A stretch of 64,000 nt of DNA from positions 287,676,089 through 287,740,088 of the forward strand of contig NC_085138.1 of NCBI RefSeq assembly GCF_035046485.1, written 5' to 3'. Shown piece after piece: positions 42,701-54,852 of the stretch. The stretch is from Aedes albopictus (lineage: Eukaryota > Arthropoda > Insecta > Diptera > Culicidae). The first letter of the stretch is position 1; each line of letters starts with the position of its first letter. The position numbers were made by a program, and so were the translations under genes. The notes under the pieces are model-generated. The model was not told the DNA's origin. It was given only the letters and a program-made list of their open reading frames with translations, and did no database searches.

Positions 42701-44017
42701 CCTAAATGCATTCGAAGAATCCCCCGAATGCTGCACGAAACTACCAGAGGGCTTACCTGAAAGCTCAGCCATGTTTTCAAATAAAATCACCGCTTAGCTA
42801 GAAATATCGAACCACAACGAATGACGTCCAGGATCAAAAGAATAATCAACTTCAGTCAAACCGCTCTGTAGGGTTCTATATCAGTAGTTGGCTCACCAAC
42901 ACACTAACTTTTGGAGAGAATTTGAGCACCAAAAGCGAAAAAAAAGGTCCATAAATACACCATTATGAACAATATGCAATACAGGGATATTTTTGGCGTA
43001 CATATGCCATACGCCCATAAGATACCCCATGCACGCAAATTATCACACATTGTATAGAACCTTTACCCTTTCATATTAAGATTGAAATAATTGACAATAC
43101 AAGCAATCGATCGAACTCTCATATTGCAAACAAATGAGCAAACCTCCATTGCCATATGTTCTCCCATGAACACATGCCAAGACACAGGCAATATAGGTTT
43201 ATATGTATGAAGGAGAAATTCCAAATAGTGAACAATTTGAAAAATACAGGGATATTTCCTGATGCACATATTACATACACCCAGAAAAAAACCCCATGAA
43301 AATCAAAGGTTCACAAAGGTATTTCACTCTTCCAAATAACGTGTCCGTGTTTTCACATATATATTTAGATATATATAAATACGTTAACATGATTTGCGAT
43401 ACACTCGTATCACAGTTATACGTCATTCATCCACAAATATTAGTCAGCCAATTCACTATACTATTGGAAATGACCCATAATTGTAGATGACCCATAATTG
43501 CAAAACAACTGTACAATTGCTTGCACAGTTGTATTACAACACAATATCACCCTGATACGCGTTCCTCTGTAAGTAGGTACACGCAGTAGAGGCGAATTGA
43601 AGAGCGCACACGAAAACAACAGTGTACAGTCTCTCATTGTCTCATCACAGCCACTCTGGTACAGACCACTATTGCAATATAATGCTGTAGCTGTTTACCT
43701 ACAAATGGCTTTAACGGATACCCAAACTCGCACAACGATAGCTGATATGGATACCACATTAAGTTCTCACCTCCTCTGTAAGCGACAACACTAGGAGAGA
43801 TGAGACGACCCCACACACAGGAGGTTTCTCATGGCTATATACTACCTACATGCACCAAACGATGGAGTAAGTAATTGCACCACCTATTGAAGTAGCACTT
43901 CACAGTAAAGAAATATTCTTTTCACTATATTTCTTTTTAGACGGGTCAGAAACATTTCACTTTTCTTAACCCGTTAGCACAGTGGTAATACTTTATTTAA
44001 TTAATTGCCTGAAGGGC
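42701..44017. other. Non-coding part of the 4.4-kb insertion
   Basis: The block aatacagggatatttttggcgtacatat (42970) recurs at 43245 as aatacagggatatttcctgatgcacatat. No reading frame of note. Confidence 0.4.
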
Positions 44018-44021
44018 AATT

Positions 44022-45445
44022 GGTCGGGGTTCTGCTAAACCGAACCAAAGACCATTTTTTAAAAAATTGAGTTTTCTTAACCATTAAGTGAAGAAAATGA
44101 TGATCTTCCTTCCATGTAAAAATCCAGTAATTCTGACAGCTCTTCGTGGAGTAAATTCAAAATTTCTGTTTGGCGGAACATACAAAACATCATTTTGCAT
44201 CCAACCAGAGTGAACTGTAAACCATTCGATAGAATCAGCGAAATATTTTAGTTTTGATCCAGGTGATGAACATTTCAAGTTCTCCTCATCGCCGTCAGAT
44301 TTCTAACTTCTAACCGACTCATAGAAACAATCTGTGAGAGAAATGAACACGTTATTAGAAATATGGGTGTGGGAGGAACCAATTATGTTTCGATGGCGCT
44401 GATTGCCATTTTTCCAAATCACATTCAGCCAGACCGAACCAAGTCCACAGCATTTTAGAATCAATTTATTCTCAACAATACAAAAACCAACTGGTTTTTA
44501 ATACCAGCGTTATGTCGATACACCTCATACTGGTAATTTAACACAGGAGCCGTTATTGAACAACATGCCTAATTAGATTTTTAAAGCTTGAAAAAAATCA
44601 AACACTTGGTTCGCTTTGGCTGATCGAAAAATGACTTTTTAACGAAAACCATCCTTGAGAAGAATGTTTAGAACTTGATTCAGACTTAACGACTGACCTT
44701 CAGCAAGGTAATATGACCTAGAGGTATTGCGCTTGGTTATCACTCAGATGATCCAAGTTCGAATCTCTTTCATATTTTTGAAAACTTTTTTGTACTTAGT
44801 GCACTTTGGCAGAACATTTTCATGGTTTTCTACGACCAGCATAAATTTGAAGTACACAAATTGCTCCACATTCACATCTCAGGACCTCAGGGTATGCAAG
44901 GCCATCGTTTGACATAATCACTCTTGCTCTGTGCCTCCACATGCACCGCTTATGAAGAAAAAGCTTGGGTGGGAAAAGCTGAGCTGGGAGGGCTTCCGCC
45001 GTTCATATTTCAAACTATTTTGAGACCTTCGTGCTACCATACTATACGCGTCCTTTTTGATTCATGTAAATGATTGTGAGTGATATCGATTTCAACTTGA
45101 TAGACGATGAAAAATAGAGATTTTTTCTCTGTCTAACTGGTTTTACCTGAAACAAAAAATCACATTCAGCCAAACTGAACTATAAACCATTTTCTAATGT
45201 TTTTGATCAGCCAGAGTGAACTGAGTGCAAAGTACCAAGAAATAAAATGTAATTATATCAATGATTCCAAATAATTTACATGTATTCTTAATTTCTGATG
45301 GTTAATGAAGGCTTGTAAGTTACATGTGTGCGGAAAAGTTTCAAATAATCTCCGCTGTTGTTTATTTGTGAGTGGTTGAACTTTAAGCTTAATTATCTCG
45401 GAATTATCTTTTTGGCGCTTAGTTCGGTTTAGCAGAACCCCGGCC
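44022..45445. mobile_element. 1.4-kb TIR element at an AATT site
   Basis: The TIRs ggtcggggttctgctaaacc and, inverted from the right, ggccggggttctgctaaacc continue through gaac. AATT flanks both ends (44018-44021, 45446-45449). Internal repeats of the phrase cagccagactgaaccaa / cagccagagtgaact occur at least four times. No transposase. It lies within the 4.4-kb insertion. Confidence 0.7.
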
Positions 45446-47340
45446 AATTAAAACGATAACACCAAACTAAAATTGCTTAAAGCGGGTCATCACAAAGGGC
45501 GTCCACTACCCAGTAGCACTACTCACTCTTTTTTATAGAAAATGAAAGCAAATCAAAAAAAAAATATGAACTGGAAAAAGTTTTCCACAAAATTTTCCAC
45601 AGTTGAGGAAATTCGTAAAGAAAAGCCGGAAAAACTATGCCCGAACTCGAGGAAAAATTTCGAAAAAAATATTTTTGAGAAGGATATTTCATAAGCTTTT
45701 ATCGCTGAAATTTTTGGAAAGCACTTATTTTTCGTTTTTGAGTTATGACCAAATTTGTTGAAAAATGTCCAAATGTGCCATAAAAGCCTTTTCTTTGAAA
45801 AATCATAACTCAAGAACGAAGCATCGTAAAAACAAAGTTTCTTAATATTTAAAAATGAAAGCAAATTTTCTCAGGAATCCAGAAAAAAATATGAAATGGA
45901 AAAGTTTTTCACAAAATTTTCCACCGTTGAGAAAATTTATAAAGAAAAGCCGGAAAACCTATGTCCGAACTCGTGGAATATTTTTTTTTTAATATTTTTG
46001 GGAGTGTAATTTTATAAGCTTTGATCGCTGAAATTTTTGGAATGTACTTTTTTCTCGTTACTGAGTTATGGTCAATTATGTGAAAATGATCATGTAAGCC
46101 TACATTATATGGTCATTTTTCACAAAACTTGCCATAACTCAGGAACGAAAATTAAGTGCATTCCAAAAATTTCACACGGTATGTCTGGTAGAACAAATTT
46201 ATTACAAAAAAAAAATGGGCATCGCTAATTTTTACGCTACGTGAAAGTTGACGCTACCAGCTTTCATTCAAGCCCAACATCGAAATATTCCATCGGGGGA
46301 ACTTTTTCATACAAAAATTGGGTATGTTTGTTAAGTAGAAATAGGGATCAATTTGGAACCGTGCATTTTGTATGGGGAAAAACAGTATTCTAAAAAAGTT
46401 GTTCAGGATCCCTCGGTGGATTTTTTTGAGGGACCCTGCAAATGAAAGCTGAAAGCCTCTATTTTTGAATGGCGAAAAAATTGACGATGCCCATTTTTTT
46501 GTTATAAACTTTTCCCATACACACGCCGTGTTCAGCGATCAAAGCTTATGAAATTACCTTCTCAATTTTTTTTTTTTAATTTTCCATGAGTTCGGAAATA
46601 GTTTTTCCCGCTTTTCTTTATACATTTTCACAACGGTGGAAAATTCTGTGGAAAACTTTTTCCATTTCATTTTTTTTTTTTGATTCCTGAGAAAATTTGC
46701 TTTCACTTTCATTAAGAAACTTTGTTTCTACGATGCTTCGTTCTTGAGCTATGATTTTTCAAAGAAAAGGCTTTTATGGCACATTCGGACATTTTTCAAC
46801 AGAATTGGCCATAACTCAAAAACGAAAAAAAGTGCATTCCAAAAATTTCAGCGATTAAAGCTTATAAAAAACCTTCTCAAAAATATTTTTTTGAAAATTT
46901 TCCACGAGTTCGGGCATAGTTTTTCCGGCTTTTCTTTACAAATTTTCTCAACTGTGGGAAATTTTGTGGAAAACTTTTTCCAGTTCATATGTTTTTTGGA
47001 TTTCTGAGAAAATTTGCTTTCATTTATTAAAAAAAAATGTTTCTACGATGCTTCGTTCTTGAGTTATGATTTTTCAAAGTAGTGTCAGGGGAAAACAAAA
47101 AAAATCCACCTGAGTTTTCCTGGAAAATAGGCGACTCTGAATTTTCCTCAATTTTTTTTTTGTTCATATATCCATAAGCCCGGCCAGTGGAAAAAGTTTT
47201 ATGAAAATCTGAGACCCTTCGGTCCAAACCCGTACAGTAATAAAAAAATCCCCATTATCAAGAAGGCGGACTAAAATCCAAAATGGCGGCTCTAAATTCA
47301 AAATAACGGCTCTTGTTGAGAGACTGGGGCTCAAATGTTA

Positions 47341-47449
47341 AAAGTCAATGGAGAAGAGCAACGGACGAAAGTGCCGGGGCTGGAATTGAACCCATGACCA
47401 TCTGCTTATGAAGCAAACGTGTGACCACTTGCGCCACGGTCCTCGCCAA
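47341..47449 (-). mobile_element. SINE 5' fragment (same family as 436-864)
   Basis: The minus strand reads ggaccgtggcgcaagtggtc ... tttgcttcataagcagatgg ... gggttcaattccagccccgg, then cactttcgtccgttgctctt. It matches the tRNA-like head and the first 25 bases of the body. CAC at the anticodon position is changed to CAT. Confidence 0.8.
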
Positions 47450-47990
47450 TGTTCTCATACTTTCTAATACTTGTATAAAATATAATAAACGCGACATTTC
47501 ATCGGGCTAAGTACAGTTCCTTAAGGTGAAACGGGACGCCGTGTTATTTTTCCTATCTTGTCTCTCTAACAATTTGCCTTGCGATTTTGAAGATGGTAAT
47601 CTCGAGTTCTATCACACTGGCGGATATTTCCTTGATCCTTTGACAGTTACGTGAGGTCACCTTACAGTTGAGGTCGAAATATGTATTTGTCAAAGAATGC
47701 AATGTTTTGGTGAAATTAAAAGAAACAGTACTTTTTAACGATTTGGCATTCGAGCTTTTGTCCCTAAGCTTTTTGCAAGGGTGCTCATAAAGGGAATTAA
47801 AACATTTTTTGCGAACCAAGGAGCATCAGTTATGTACGTCACGCTGAAATTGAGAATTTTCGACTCCTTCTTCCCCTTCGTCCTGGTTTTTGCTATACCT
47901 AATACATTGCTTTTCATACTTGCACAAACCCCTCCTCCTCCTAGGACCGTGACGTTCGTAATGGCCCCTCAAGAGTGGATTACTCAGTGA
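47450..47990. other. Unassigned; contains a dispersed repeat block
   Basis: Bases 47655-47740 match 32960-33045 (cttatagttgaagtcgaaat...). No gene recognised. Confidence 0.4.
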
Positions 47991-48148
47991 GTAACTTGTA
48001 GTAACCTCGATGACACCACTGCGTACCACATCACAGATTTCACGTTATTAAGGAAAAATCGCATTAGTTCACATTAAAAAATTGGATCCAACGTGAAATC
48101 TGCTGTGATGTGGTACGCAGTGGTGTCATCGAGGTTACTACAAGTTAC
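47991..48148. mobile_element. 158-bp hairpin MITE
   Basis: The arms gtaacttgtagtaacctcga to acagatttcacgtt (about 56 bp) are mirrored at 48091-48148 with one or two changes; the loop is AT-rich. A TSD is ambiguous because gtaac/gttac is repeated at both edges. Confidence 0.75.
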
Positions 48149-48612
48149 AAGTTACAAGAGTATATCAATATTCGGCTTGAATTGAGATAATGTATATGTC
48201 TATGTCTTTCAAACGTGGGTTAACGATTTTGTAGATCAACAAACGCTGACTTACTACGCACATCCATATTGTTCAAGTGCCAAACCGCAGTTCAATAGCA
48301 CCGACCATCCAATCCCAAGAAGCTCACACGCCGCCATCTGCCTTGATTTAGAATTCTAATTTCCATTCAAGATCAAGTGTTTCTCCCGCAGAGATTCGCA
48401 TTCCGTCCAGTCATTCTCCCTATTTCAACCAAAACCAACCACAGTCAGCATGGACGACGGCATCAGCAGCCTCGGCGATGACCGGCCAAGTGGAGGCAGC
48501 TCCGAGATTGAACCCTGCTTCTTTTCGGTGTAACATATGGCATTCTGGGAGAACAGAAACACGTATTGAAGATCGTTTATGAGCATTTCGGTCGTAATGA
48601 ACAATAAAACTG
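48149..48612 (+). other. Possible terminal exon of a small gene
   Basis: ctcccgcag|ag (48386-48396) could be a 3' splice site. An ATG in good context (cagcATGg, 48450) opens 27 codons (MDDGISSLGDDRPSGGSS...) to a stop, and an aataaa follows at 48602. Nothing links it to a known protein. It may be chance. Confidence 0.2.
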
Positions 48613-48619
48613 GTTAAAT

Positions 48620-48889
48620 TTATCCATAATAAACCGTGTGGTCCGTCCGTGATTTGATTCGCACCGCAGCAATGGGGTTGGAGTTGAGGATCACGTTTGT
48701 GAAGGTGGCCTGGCCCTGTGCGCGCGCATTCCTGATGCGATCGTATACCGTGGTTTGGGGGAGAATCGGAATGATCTTCTGTTTCCTTTTCTTTTTGACG
48801 TTAAGCCCCAACTGAGGCACAACTTGTTTCTCAGGGTTCAATGAGATCTTCCGTAGAATCGTATATTGACTGAAGACGAGTTCATTCAA
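48620..48889 (-). CDS. Small basic hypothetical ORF, 89 codons
   Basis: Starts MNELVFSQYTILRKIS and ends AAVRIKSRTDHTVYYG before a stop. It contains a KKKRKQK run that could be a nuclear signal. It does not overlap a recognised repeat and its amino-acid make-up is not low complexity, which is why I list it. No family recognised. It may be a last exon or a spurious frame. Confidence 0.25.
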   Translation of the reverse strand: MNELVFSQYTILRKISLNPEKQVVPQLGLNVKKKRKQKIIPILPQTTVYDRIRNARAQGQATFTNVILNSNPIAAVRIKSRTDHTVYYG

Positions 48890-49664
48890 GTTATTTTTAG
48901 AATACGTTTAAAACTTTGTCAAGTGATTCAACTCATCCCCAGTTTACAGTACTCGGGCGGGAGGTGGTCAGCTGTTTTCATCGTACCGAGAGCCGACCGG
49001 CCTAATCCAGTGCGATGTGTCGTTGGGCAAAGAGTTGAGGAGGTGAAAGCTATAAAATGCACTTTTCACCCGGTGGGACCCTGTTTCCGCGTTGCCCTTC
49101 TTACCCCAACCTAGGCGTAAGTACCTACTGTAGCGCATCATCTATTGATTGCGGGTGCGCGCGCGCGTCTGGTGGTAGCCGGCCATAAGCGTGTTTTATG
49201 ATTTTCCTTTTCCTGAATAATTTTATGTGAGACTAGTAGCCACGGCGCACGACCGACCGACCGACGCGACGCGACAGTATGGATTGAATCTGGTGGACAA
49301 CCGATCGACGACGACGAGGACGACTACTTGAGTGGCTCTCGTGTCCTATTAATAATATCAGTAACAAGCGTGCGATCCGCGCAGTTTTGAATAGATTGTT
49401 CCATGCAAATGTATGCTGAGACAAAAAAAAAATAGCGACGAAAGATAATGTCAACATTTGCTGATGGTAAGTGTTTATGCACATTTCTGGTTGCCGTTGT
49501 CGTAGACGCAACATACGGGGGAAAAGTGTCGACGGTACCTTAATCCGGGTTAAATTTATACTATTTAAAAGAACTTCTGCTGAAAATATTGGTTTACAGC
49601 AGGGTTTACACTTGAATATCTAATGGGCAATACTAAACAAGCAGAATAGATGCCCAAACAAATC
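48890..49664. other. Unassigned; GC-rich 49140-49340
   Basis: Includes gcgcgcgcgtc, gaccgaccgaccgacgcgac and cgacgacgacgagg. It could be a UTR or promoter island like 31.8 kb, but no TATA/Inr pair or splice signal stands out. Confidence 0.3.
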
Positions 49665-51870
49665 GTAATTGCAAGACGATCAAAAAACAACAAGGCCGCC
49701 GGAGCAGATTAACTACCAAGCGAGCCTCTAAAATACGGTGGAGAAACACTGGTGAGAGCACTACACTGGGTCATTACCAAGATTTGAGAGGAGGAAGAAT
49801 TACCGGAGGAGTGGACGGAAGGTATCGTGTGTCCCATCTACTAAAAGGGCGACAAGTTGGATTGCGGGAAATATCGCGCGATCACACTACTGAACGCTGC
49901 CTACAAGATACTCTCTCAAATTTTATGCCATCGTAAGAGAGTTCGTGGGGCAGTAGGGTAATTCATGTATTTTGGACAGGCTGAGGACAACGTTGGAAAA
50001 ATCGTCCGCTAGCTTCCTTAGAAAGCAATTGATTATTTTGCAAAGTTACTACGCTTATAATATGATTGTACTTTGCGTTCCTGGTGACAAAAACCTTAAC
50101 GAAAGCATTTTAAGCTGAGAAAATCATAATTTCAAATCGCCTGTTAGAATTGCATTTTGGTCACCGAATATATGTTTTGGACACCCTCAGGTATATATAA
50201 TTTGGACAGGGATATTATCTCAATGTTTAGCCATGTGTACTGCTAAATCATGGAAGAAGCATAAATTAGCAAATATTTTCTTGCAAATCATCAAATTTCT
50301 CCGCTTAACAGGCATCTATTTTGATAAATATTACAGTTTTTGTTAAAATCGAGAAACTATCGCCAGACCCACAGAATACGCCTACAAGTATGCAATCGCA
50401 CAGCATCCCCATGTAGTTCGTCAGATGACCAGAATATATTAACAGTAGAAAACATGAAATGTATTTTGGACACCTCCTATTATAAGCATTCTAGATGAAT
50501 GTTAAGAGATTGACTGCCTAATGCTTCTTTATTGAACATTTTTCATTGAAATAAGGCATTTAAATTTCTTACAATTATTATTTCAACGACTTTAGAGTGA
50601 ATATTGCATGTGACTGTGAAGTGTATGTCGTCTTGCATACCTGTGCATTTGAGGGGCTTTAGTGAAAAAAAAAAATACATTTTCGATAATTTTGAAGTAA
50701 ATTCGTAATTGATAATCTTATTTTCAACGAAATTCATCAGAATAGGGTCTGTTTGATTCAATAATCGATATTGAGAAGTATCTACTTTAATTAGCTCTCC
50801 GGAACAAGACATATATCGCCGTGCATGTCCAAATTACATACATGTCCAAATTATATTTTTTACCCTATCGGGCTGGATTCATGGGTGAACGCGCTACAAC
50901 GGACCAGATGTTCGCTATCCACCAGGTGTTACAGAAATGCCGCGAATACAACGTGCCCATACATCACTTGTTCATCGATTTCAAATCGGCTTATGATACA
51001 ATCGATCGAGAACAGCTATGGCAAATTATGCACGGATACCGATTCCCGGATAAACTGATACGATTGATCAAGGCGACGATGGATCGAGTGATGTGCGTAG
51101 TTCGAGTATCAGGGACACTCTTGAATCCCTTCGAATCTCGCAGAGGGTTACGGCAAGGTGATGGTCTTTCGTGATTGCTGTTTCACATTGCTTTAGAGGG
51201 TGCAATGAGGAGTGTGGAGATAAACACGAGTGGAACGATTTGACCGCCGACAATGACGCCAACAGAGAAATTCAGAGGCGCATTGTGACTAGAAATCGAG
51301 CTTACTTTGGACTCCGCAGAACACTACGATCGAAAAAAGTTCGCCGTCACACGAAGTTAACCATCTACAAAACGCTGATTAGTCCTCTATGGGCACAAAA
51401 CATGGACTCTACGTGTCGAGGATGGAGTTTTCGAACGGAACGGTGCTGCGTACCATCTACGGCGGAGTGCAGATAGAAGACGGGACTTGGATAAGGCTAA
51501 TGAACCACGAATTGCATCTGTTGCTGAGAGAACCAACCATCGTTCACACCGCGAAACTCGGGAGGCGACGATGGGTCATAAGGATGTCGAATAGCAACCC
51601 GATTAAAATGGTTCCCGAGAGCCATCCAAACGGTTCAAGAAAACGTGGTGCGTGGTGAGCTAAGTGAGTCGATTAATTTGCGGACTTTTCGCAGAGTGCA
51701 GAGCTGGAGACGTACAGCCATGGACCGAGTAGAATGAAGACGACTCATACGTACAGCATAGTCAGGCCATAGTCTAACCAGTAAGGTGAGTAACATATTC
51801 ACACAAAACTGAGCTGTTCTGGAACAACATAAAAGTTTACAATGAACCGAGGAGAGCAATCTTGAGCGAG
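49665..51870 (+). pseudogene. RTE-like LINE RT relic, split by a MITE
   Basis: The first block (49665-49953) contains KNNKAAGAD, LPEEWTEGIVCPIY and [18 protein letters not shown] (with stops). The second block (50868-51870) contains AGFMGERATTDQMFAIHQVL, FIDFKSAYDTIDREQLW (motif A), FESRRGLRQGDGLS (motif B start), DNDANREIQRRIVTRNRAYF and LGRRRWVIRMSNSNPIKMVP. The FADD region is deleted after QGDGLS. It belongs to the same group as the LINE at 12.6-19.1 kb but is another, older copy. Confidence 0.8.
49956..50865. mobile_element. 910-bp TA-flanked MITE
   Basis: The ends gggtaattcatgtattttgg and, inverted, gggtaaaaaatataatttgg are flanked by TA (49954-49955, 50866-50867). Excision in silico joins the RTE frame (GQ/Y-AGFMGERATT). 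The phrase (a/t)tttggaca recurs internally (near 50166, 50210, 50463). Confidence 0.85.
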
Positions 51871-52044
51871 TGAAAAAACAAGCTGCTGAAGCCGCAGCCC
51901 GTCAGCGCTATTGGGAAAAGGAAATGAAACGCTAATGTGTATGAACGAAACAAGTGTGAGCAAACTTTTTAGATGACGACGAAGGTTTTTTTTTTAATTT
52001 CATTCGTGTGTATTTTAACCTTAAGCTTTCTACACTTTGACGAA

Positions 52045-52410
52045 GGAGATGAGACTACATACACCGATGACATCCGTCTCCTCTGCGATACAAGCAATTG
52101 CAGAAGCGTGTGAGGCAGCTGTCAGGAGAGGAGCTACCTGAAGGTTTGTTGAAATATCTGCAAGTCGGATCCCGGCCAGGCATCCCAAAGAGCTGGGAAG
52201 AGTATGTAGGTCTCAAAAGACCGACCCGCCCCGGATAGAAGAGAGCAGGTGATTGCGACCATGTGTAAGTTCTCAGCCATCACAGGTTGGGGCGGTGGAA
52301 GAACGTCCATGAACCCTTGAAGAAGAGAAAAAAGAAGGAACATGACCTAAGGGATGCCAACCAAAGATAGTAGGGCAGCTATCGTGCGCGAGAAGGATTC
52401 TTCAGCATGT
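52045..52410 (+). pseudogene. R1-clade copy E: ORF1 middle fragment
   Basis: Aligns to 55235-55530 of copy C (gcaagtcggatcccggccag, aaagagctgggaagagtatg, gaccgacccgccccgga), without an open frame. Only this part of ORF1 remains. Confidence 0.65.
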
Positions 52411-52678
52411 TCACGACACTACGGTAGCAATTCGAGTTGCAGGTTTCCATCGCAGCCATTCGACTATGGGAAGGCACGGCAGCGACACTGGTAGCCTTGG
52501 TTAATCCGTTAAGATACGGGGCAGCGGATACATTAGAACTGGGGCTTGAAACGAACCCCTCCTCCCCTTCTATGAGTAAACCGTGTGACTGCCAGCTAAA
52601 AATAGATCTACAGATGACCTGTTCCGGTAGAGTTCACCTAACGGGATAACCACAATTCAAGGTGACTCCAGTCGAGAA

Positions 52679-54060
52679 ATGAGTGCGAACCCCTTCGCAA
52701 GGAATGAGTTCAGTAGGCTGGCTCCAGTCCAGAGGCTCCTTCTCCTTCATTTGGGAAATTTGTGCCATGTGGGCTCTTTGCGACGGAGGTGGCAGCGCAG
52801 CACCTTGACTCCATCTTTGAAATTGCGTCCTCGAAGTTTAATATTAGCAAGGGCCTCAAGCAGGTCCTGATTAGACTTCGTAAATCAATGATAGCAATTA
52901 GGCAGGACCACCAGAATTTCGTGGCAATTAGAGCAGAGGCAGAACCCGTGAAATTGAAGGTTCCATAGTAGGTAAATCCAGACGGAGGTCTTCGCTTACG
53001 CGGGTAGCATTCGTAGGAACGTGTAAGGATGCCATCAGGTGAGGAGCTACCAGGCAGCGCCCGCAAAGCTAGGCAGTTGTTAACTCCGAATGTCGGTAAG
53101 TTGGACCCAAGCTAGGCGTCCCGAAAAGCTGAGAAAGATGGATCATAAAAAGCCCGACCCGTCCCAGATCTAAGGGAACACAGGGTTGCGATCATTCATA
53201 GGACCTCAACAACCAAAAGTTAGAACGGGTCAGGGGGAGAACGCTCCTTGAACCAAAGTAAAGCGGGAGAAGAAAAAGAAGAAACCGTAGTAGGTGCAGA
53301 GGCGTAGGGACACGAAGCCATCGTAGGAGGACAGGTACCAAGCGTGAGAAAGTCGACGCGTTCGTCATCAAGATTGAATAGTCCGAATTCTCGGAAGTCT
53401 TGTAGGCGATGAGGAGCGACGCCAAGGCCGTGGATCTGGAAGCCGACGTGCGCAGTATTATACGCACTCGTACGGGTGAAATGATCCTAGAGCGTGACAA
53501 GGAACGCAAGAGCGTCGTCTACTAAAGTCTGAGGGAAGAGGTCCTTTGCGAGGGTATTGAGGTGAGGGCTCTTACAGCTGAGATGACTCTGAAGCTGGAA
53601 AACATAGACGAGATCACTAACACGGAAGAGCTCGTCACGGTACTGCGGCAACAATGTGTGGTGGAGGTGGCCACCAAAGCCGTTAGGCTACAGCAGAGCC
53701 CGGCAGGGGCACAGGTGACCTTGGTACAGCTACCTTTGGCGGACGCTTAAAAGTTTATTGTAGTTGGGAAGCTCGAGGTGGACTGGTAACCAGTGGTCAG
53801 TATGCCATCTGACCTTACACGAGCCTCCGGAGGCTTGATTCAAGTGCTTGGGACAAGGGCACCTTGGGGCTGCAAAGGCCGTGACAGGAGCAAGCTGTGC
53901 AGGCGATTTGGCGATGTAGGCCACATGGCACGAAGCTGCACGAGTCCACCCACGTATTTGATTTGTTCCGGGAATCCACGAACAGCACCCAACGAGAGTT
54001 CAAAAGTACCTGGCTTTCAGAATAGCCACAGCTGACAAACCACCGTGCAGATAACGCAAT
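52679..54060 (+). pseudogene. R1-clade copy D ORF1 (gag-like)
   Basis: Start ATG at 52679 (MSANPFARNEFSRLAPVQRL). Shifted frames then carry LDSIFEIASSKFNISKGLKQ, and further on EMTLKLENIDEITNTEELVT, VLRQQCVVEVATKAVRLQQS and the zinc-knuckle region CKGRDRSKLCRRFGDVGHMA, RSCTSPPTYLICSG. The first Cys of the second knuckle pair is replaced (CRRF instead of CRRC). Many frameshifts. The start of copy D helps locate the start of this ORF in the family. Confidence 0.72.
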
Positions 54061-54148
54061 TGAACCTAAATCGCTGTAACTCTGCCCAGTTGTATCAGGC
54101 ATTGGCTGAGTGAGGGATAATCATCGCCACCATAGCGAACCCATACCA

Positions 54149-54315
54149 CCCAAGCAACACACATGTTATAATAGAGTTACGACAGCGCAAGTTTTGGTTG
54201 TATAGAAGTTTATTTTACGTAATTCTAACACTGTGTTGAAATAACGTAAAATAAACTTCTATACAACCAAAACTTGCGCTGTCGTCACTTTTATATAACA
54301 TGTGTGTTACTTGGG
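54149..54315. mobile_element. 167-bp MITE, CCCAAGYAACACAC family
   Basis: The TIRs cccaagcaacacacatgtta and, inverted, cccaagtaacacacatgtta extend into a near-perfect hairpin (ttttggttgtatagaagttt). The 2-bp TSD CA (54147-54148, 54316-54317) is confirmed by the empty site in copy C (cccataccaagtacccgcc). Same end family as 55903-58175. Confidence 0.85.
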
Positions 54316-54852
54316 CAAGTACCCGCCGGTAACGGCAATTGGGTAGCGGATGGGTCCGGATCAATGGCGACGATATGGACGACGGGTAAATACCCCGTCG
54401 AGGAGTAAACGGTCTTCTGTAGCTGTTATGCGAATCCGCGGTAGTACATCGAGCATATCAGGGCAGCAGGGACGAAAGTCCTGGGGCCTGACGCACCCCC
54501 CCGCTTGCGAGTCAGCCGCGTAGTCGCCGGCTAAGAATAGGACTACTAACCCCAATTCAAGGTGTCAAGCGACCCGTGCTGAGGAATGAATGATCGAGGG
54601 GGTGAAAAAGATGCTCGATCTTTAACGGAGCCTGTGGGGTACCTGGGCACCCCCACAGTAAGCTGTCCCTTACCGCGTCAATGCACGGCTCTGGCGTGGT
54701 GGACATTCTTTCCCGTGCTACTCGTGGGATTTAATCAAGAAGTCAAATAAAAATCAGAATCTAGGTGGAAATAGTGGTGGGATCAACCCCTTCGCAAGAA
54801 GTGGGTTGATGAGATCTCCGACAAGGAGAAGTGAGGAGATAGGCACTGGGAG

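Larger units (their letters stand above)
41091..45528 (-). mobile_element. 4.4-kb insertion with DUF4780-like ORF (unclassified)
   Basis: An exact 10-bp TSD, ttttttatag, lies at 41081-41090 and 45529-45538. Without it the foldback arm reads aaagttttttttatagaaaatgaaagc, as elsewhere. There are no TIRs at its edges, so a retroposed element is more likely than a cut-and-paste one. It contains one coding frame (minus), a motif array and a TIR element. Not assigned to a known family. Confidence 0.65.
40868..47254. mobile_element. Large foldback element, arms about 1 kb, carrying a 4.4-kb insertion
   Basis: The left arm is 40868-41090 plus 45539-46100; the right arm is 46130-47254 inverted. Shared landmarks are ccgaagggtctcagattttc, ttttgttttcccctgacact, aacgaagcatcgta and gaaaagccggaaaa. 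The right arm holds an extra inverted pair near 46215-46510 (aaatgggcatcgctaa / gacgatgcccatttt). The TSD is not resolved. Confidence 0.75.
39690..47310 (+). repeat. aagatggcgg-type dispersed tandem repeat, split by insertions
   Basis: Units such as ccaagatggcggctcaaaat occur at 39690-39830, 40470-40860 and again at 47258-47310. A longer period carries aatatgggtat and ttaggctc. The gaps are explained by the TA MITE 39846-40444 and the foldback 40868-47254. Confidence 0.72.
52420..54465 (+). mobile_element. R1-clade copy D: 5' UTR, ORF1 and start of ORF2
   Basis: The 5' UTR (to about 52678) shares acaattcaaggtg(t/a) with copy C (54555). ORF1 follows, then the start of the endonuclease (accatagcgaacccatacca ... 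gtacccgccggtaacggcaa ... tagctgttatgcgaatccgc). It stops around 54465, very close to the point where copies A and B begin. A 167-bp MITE sits at 54149-54315. Confidence 0.75.
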
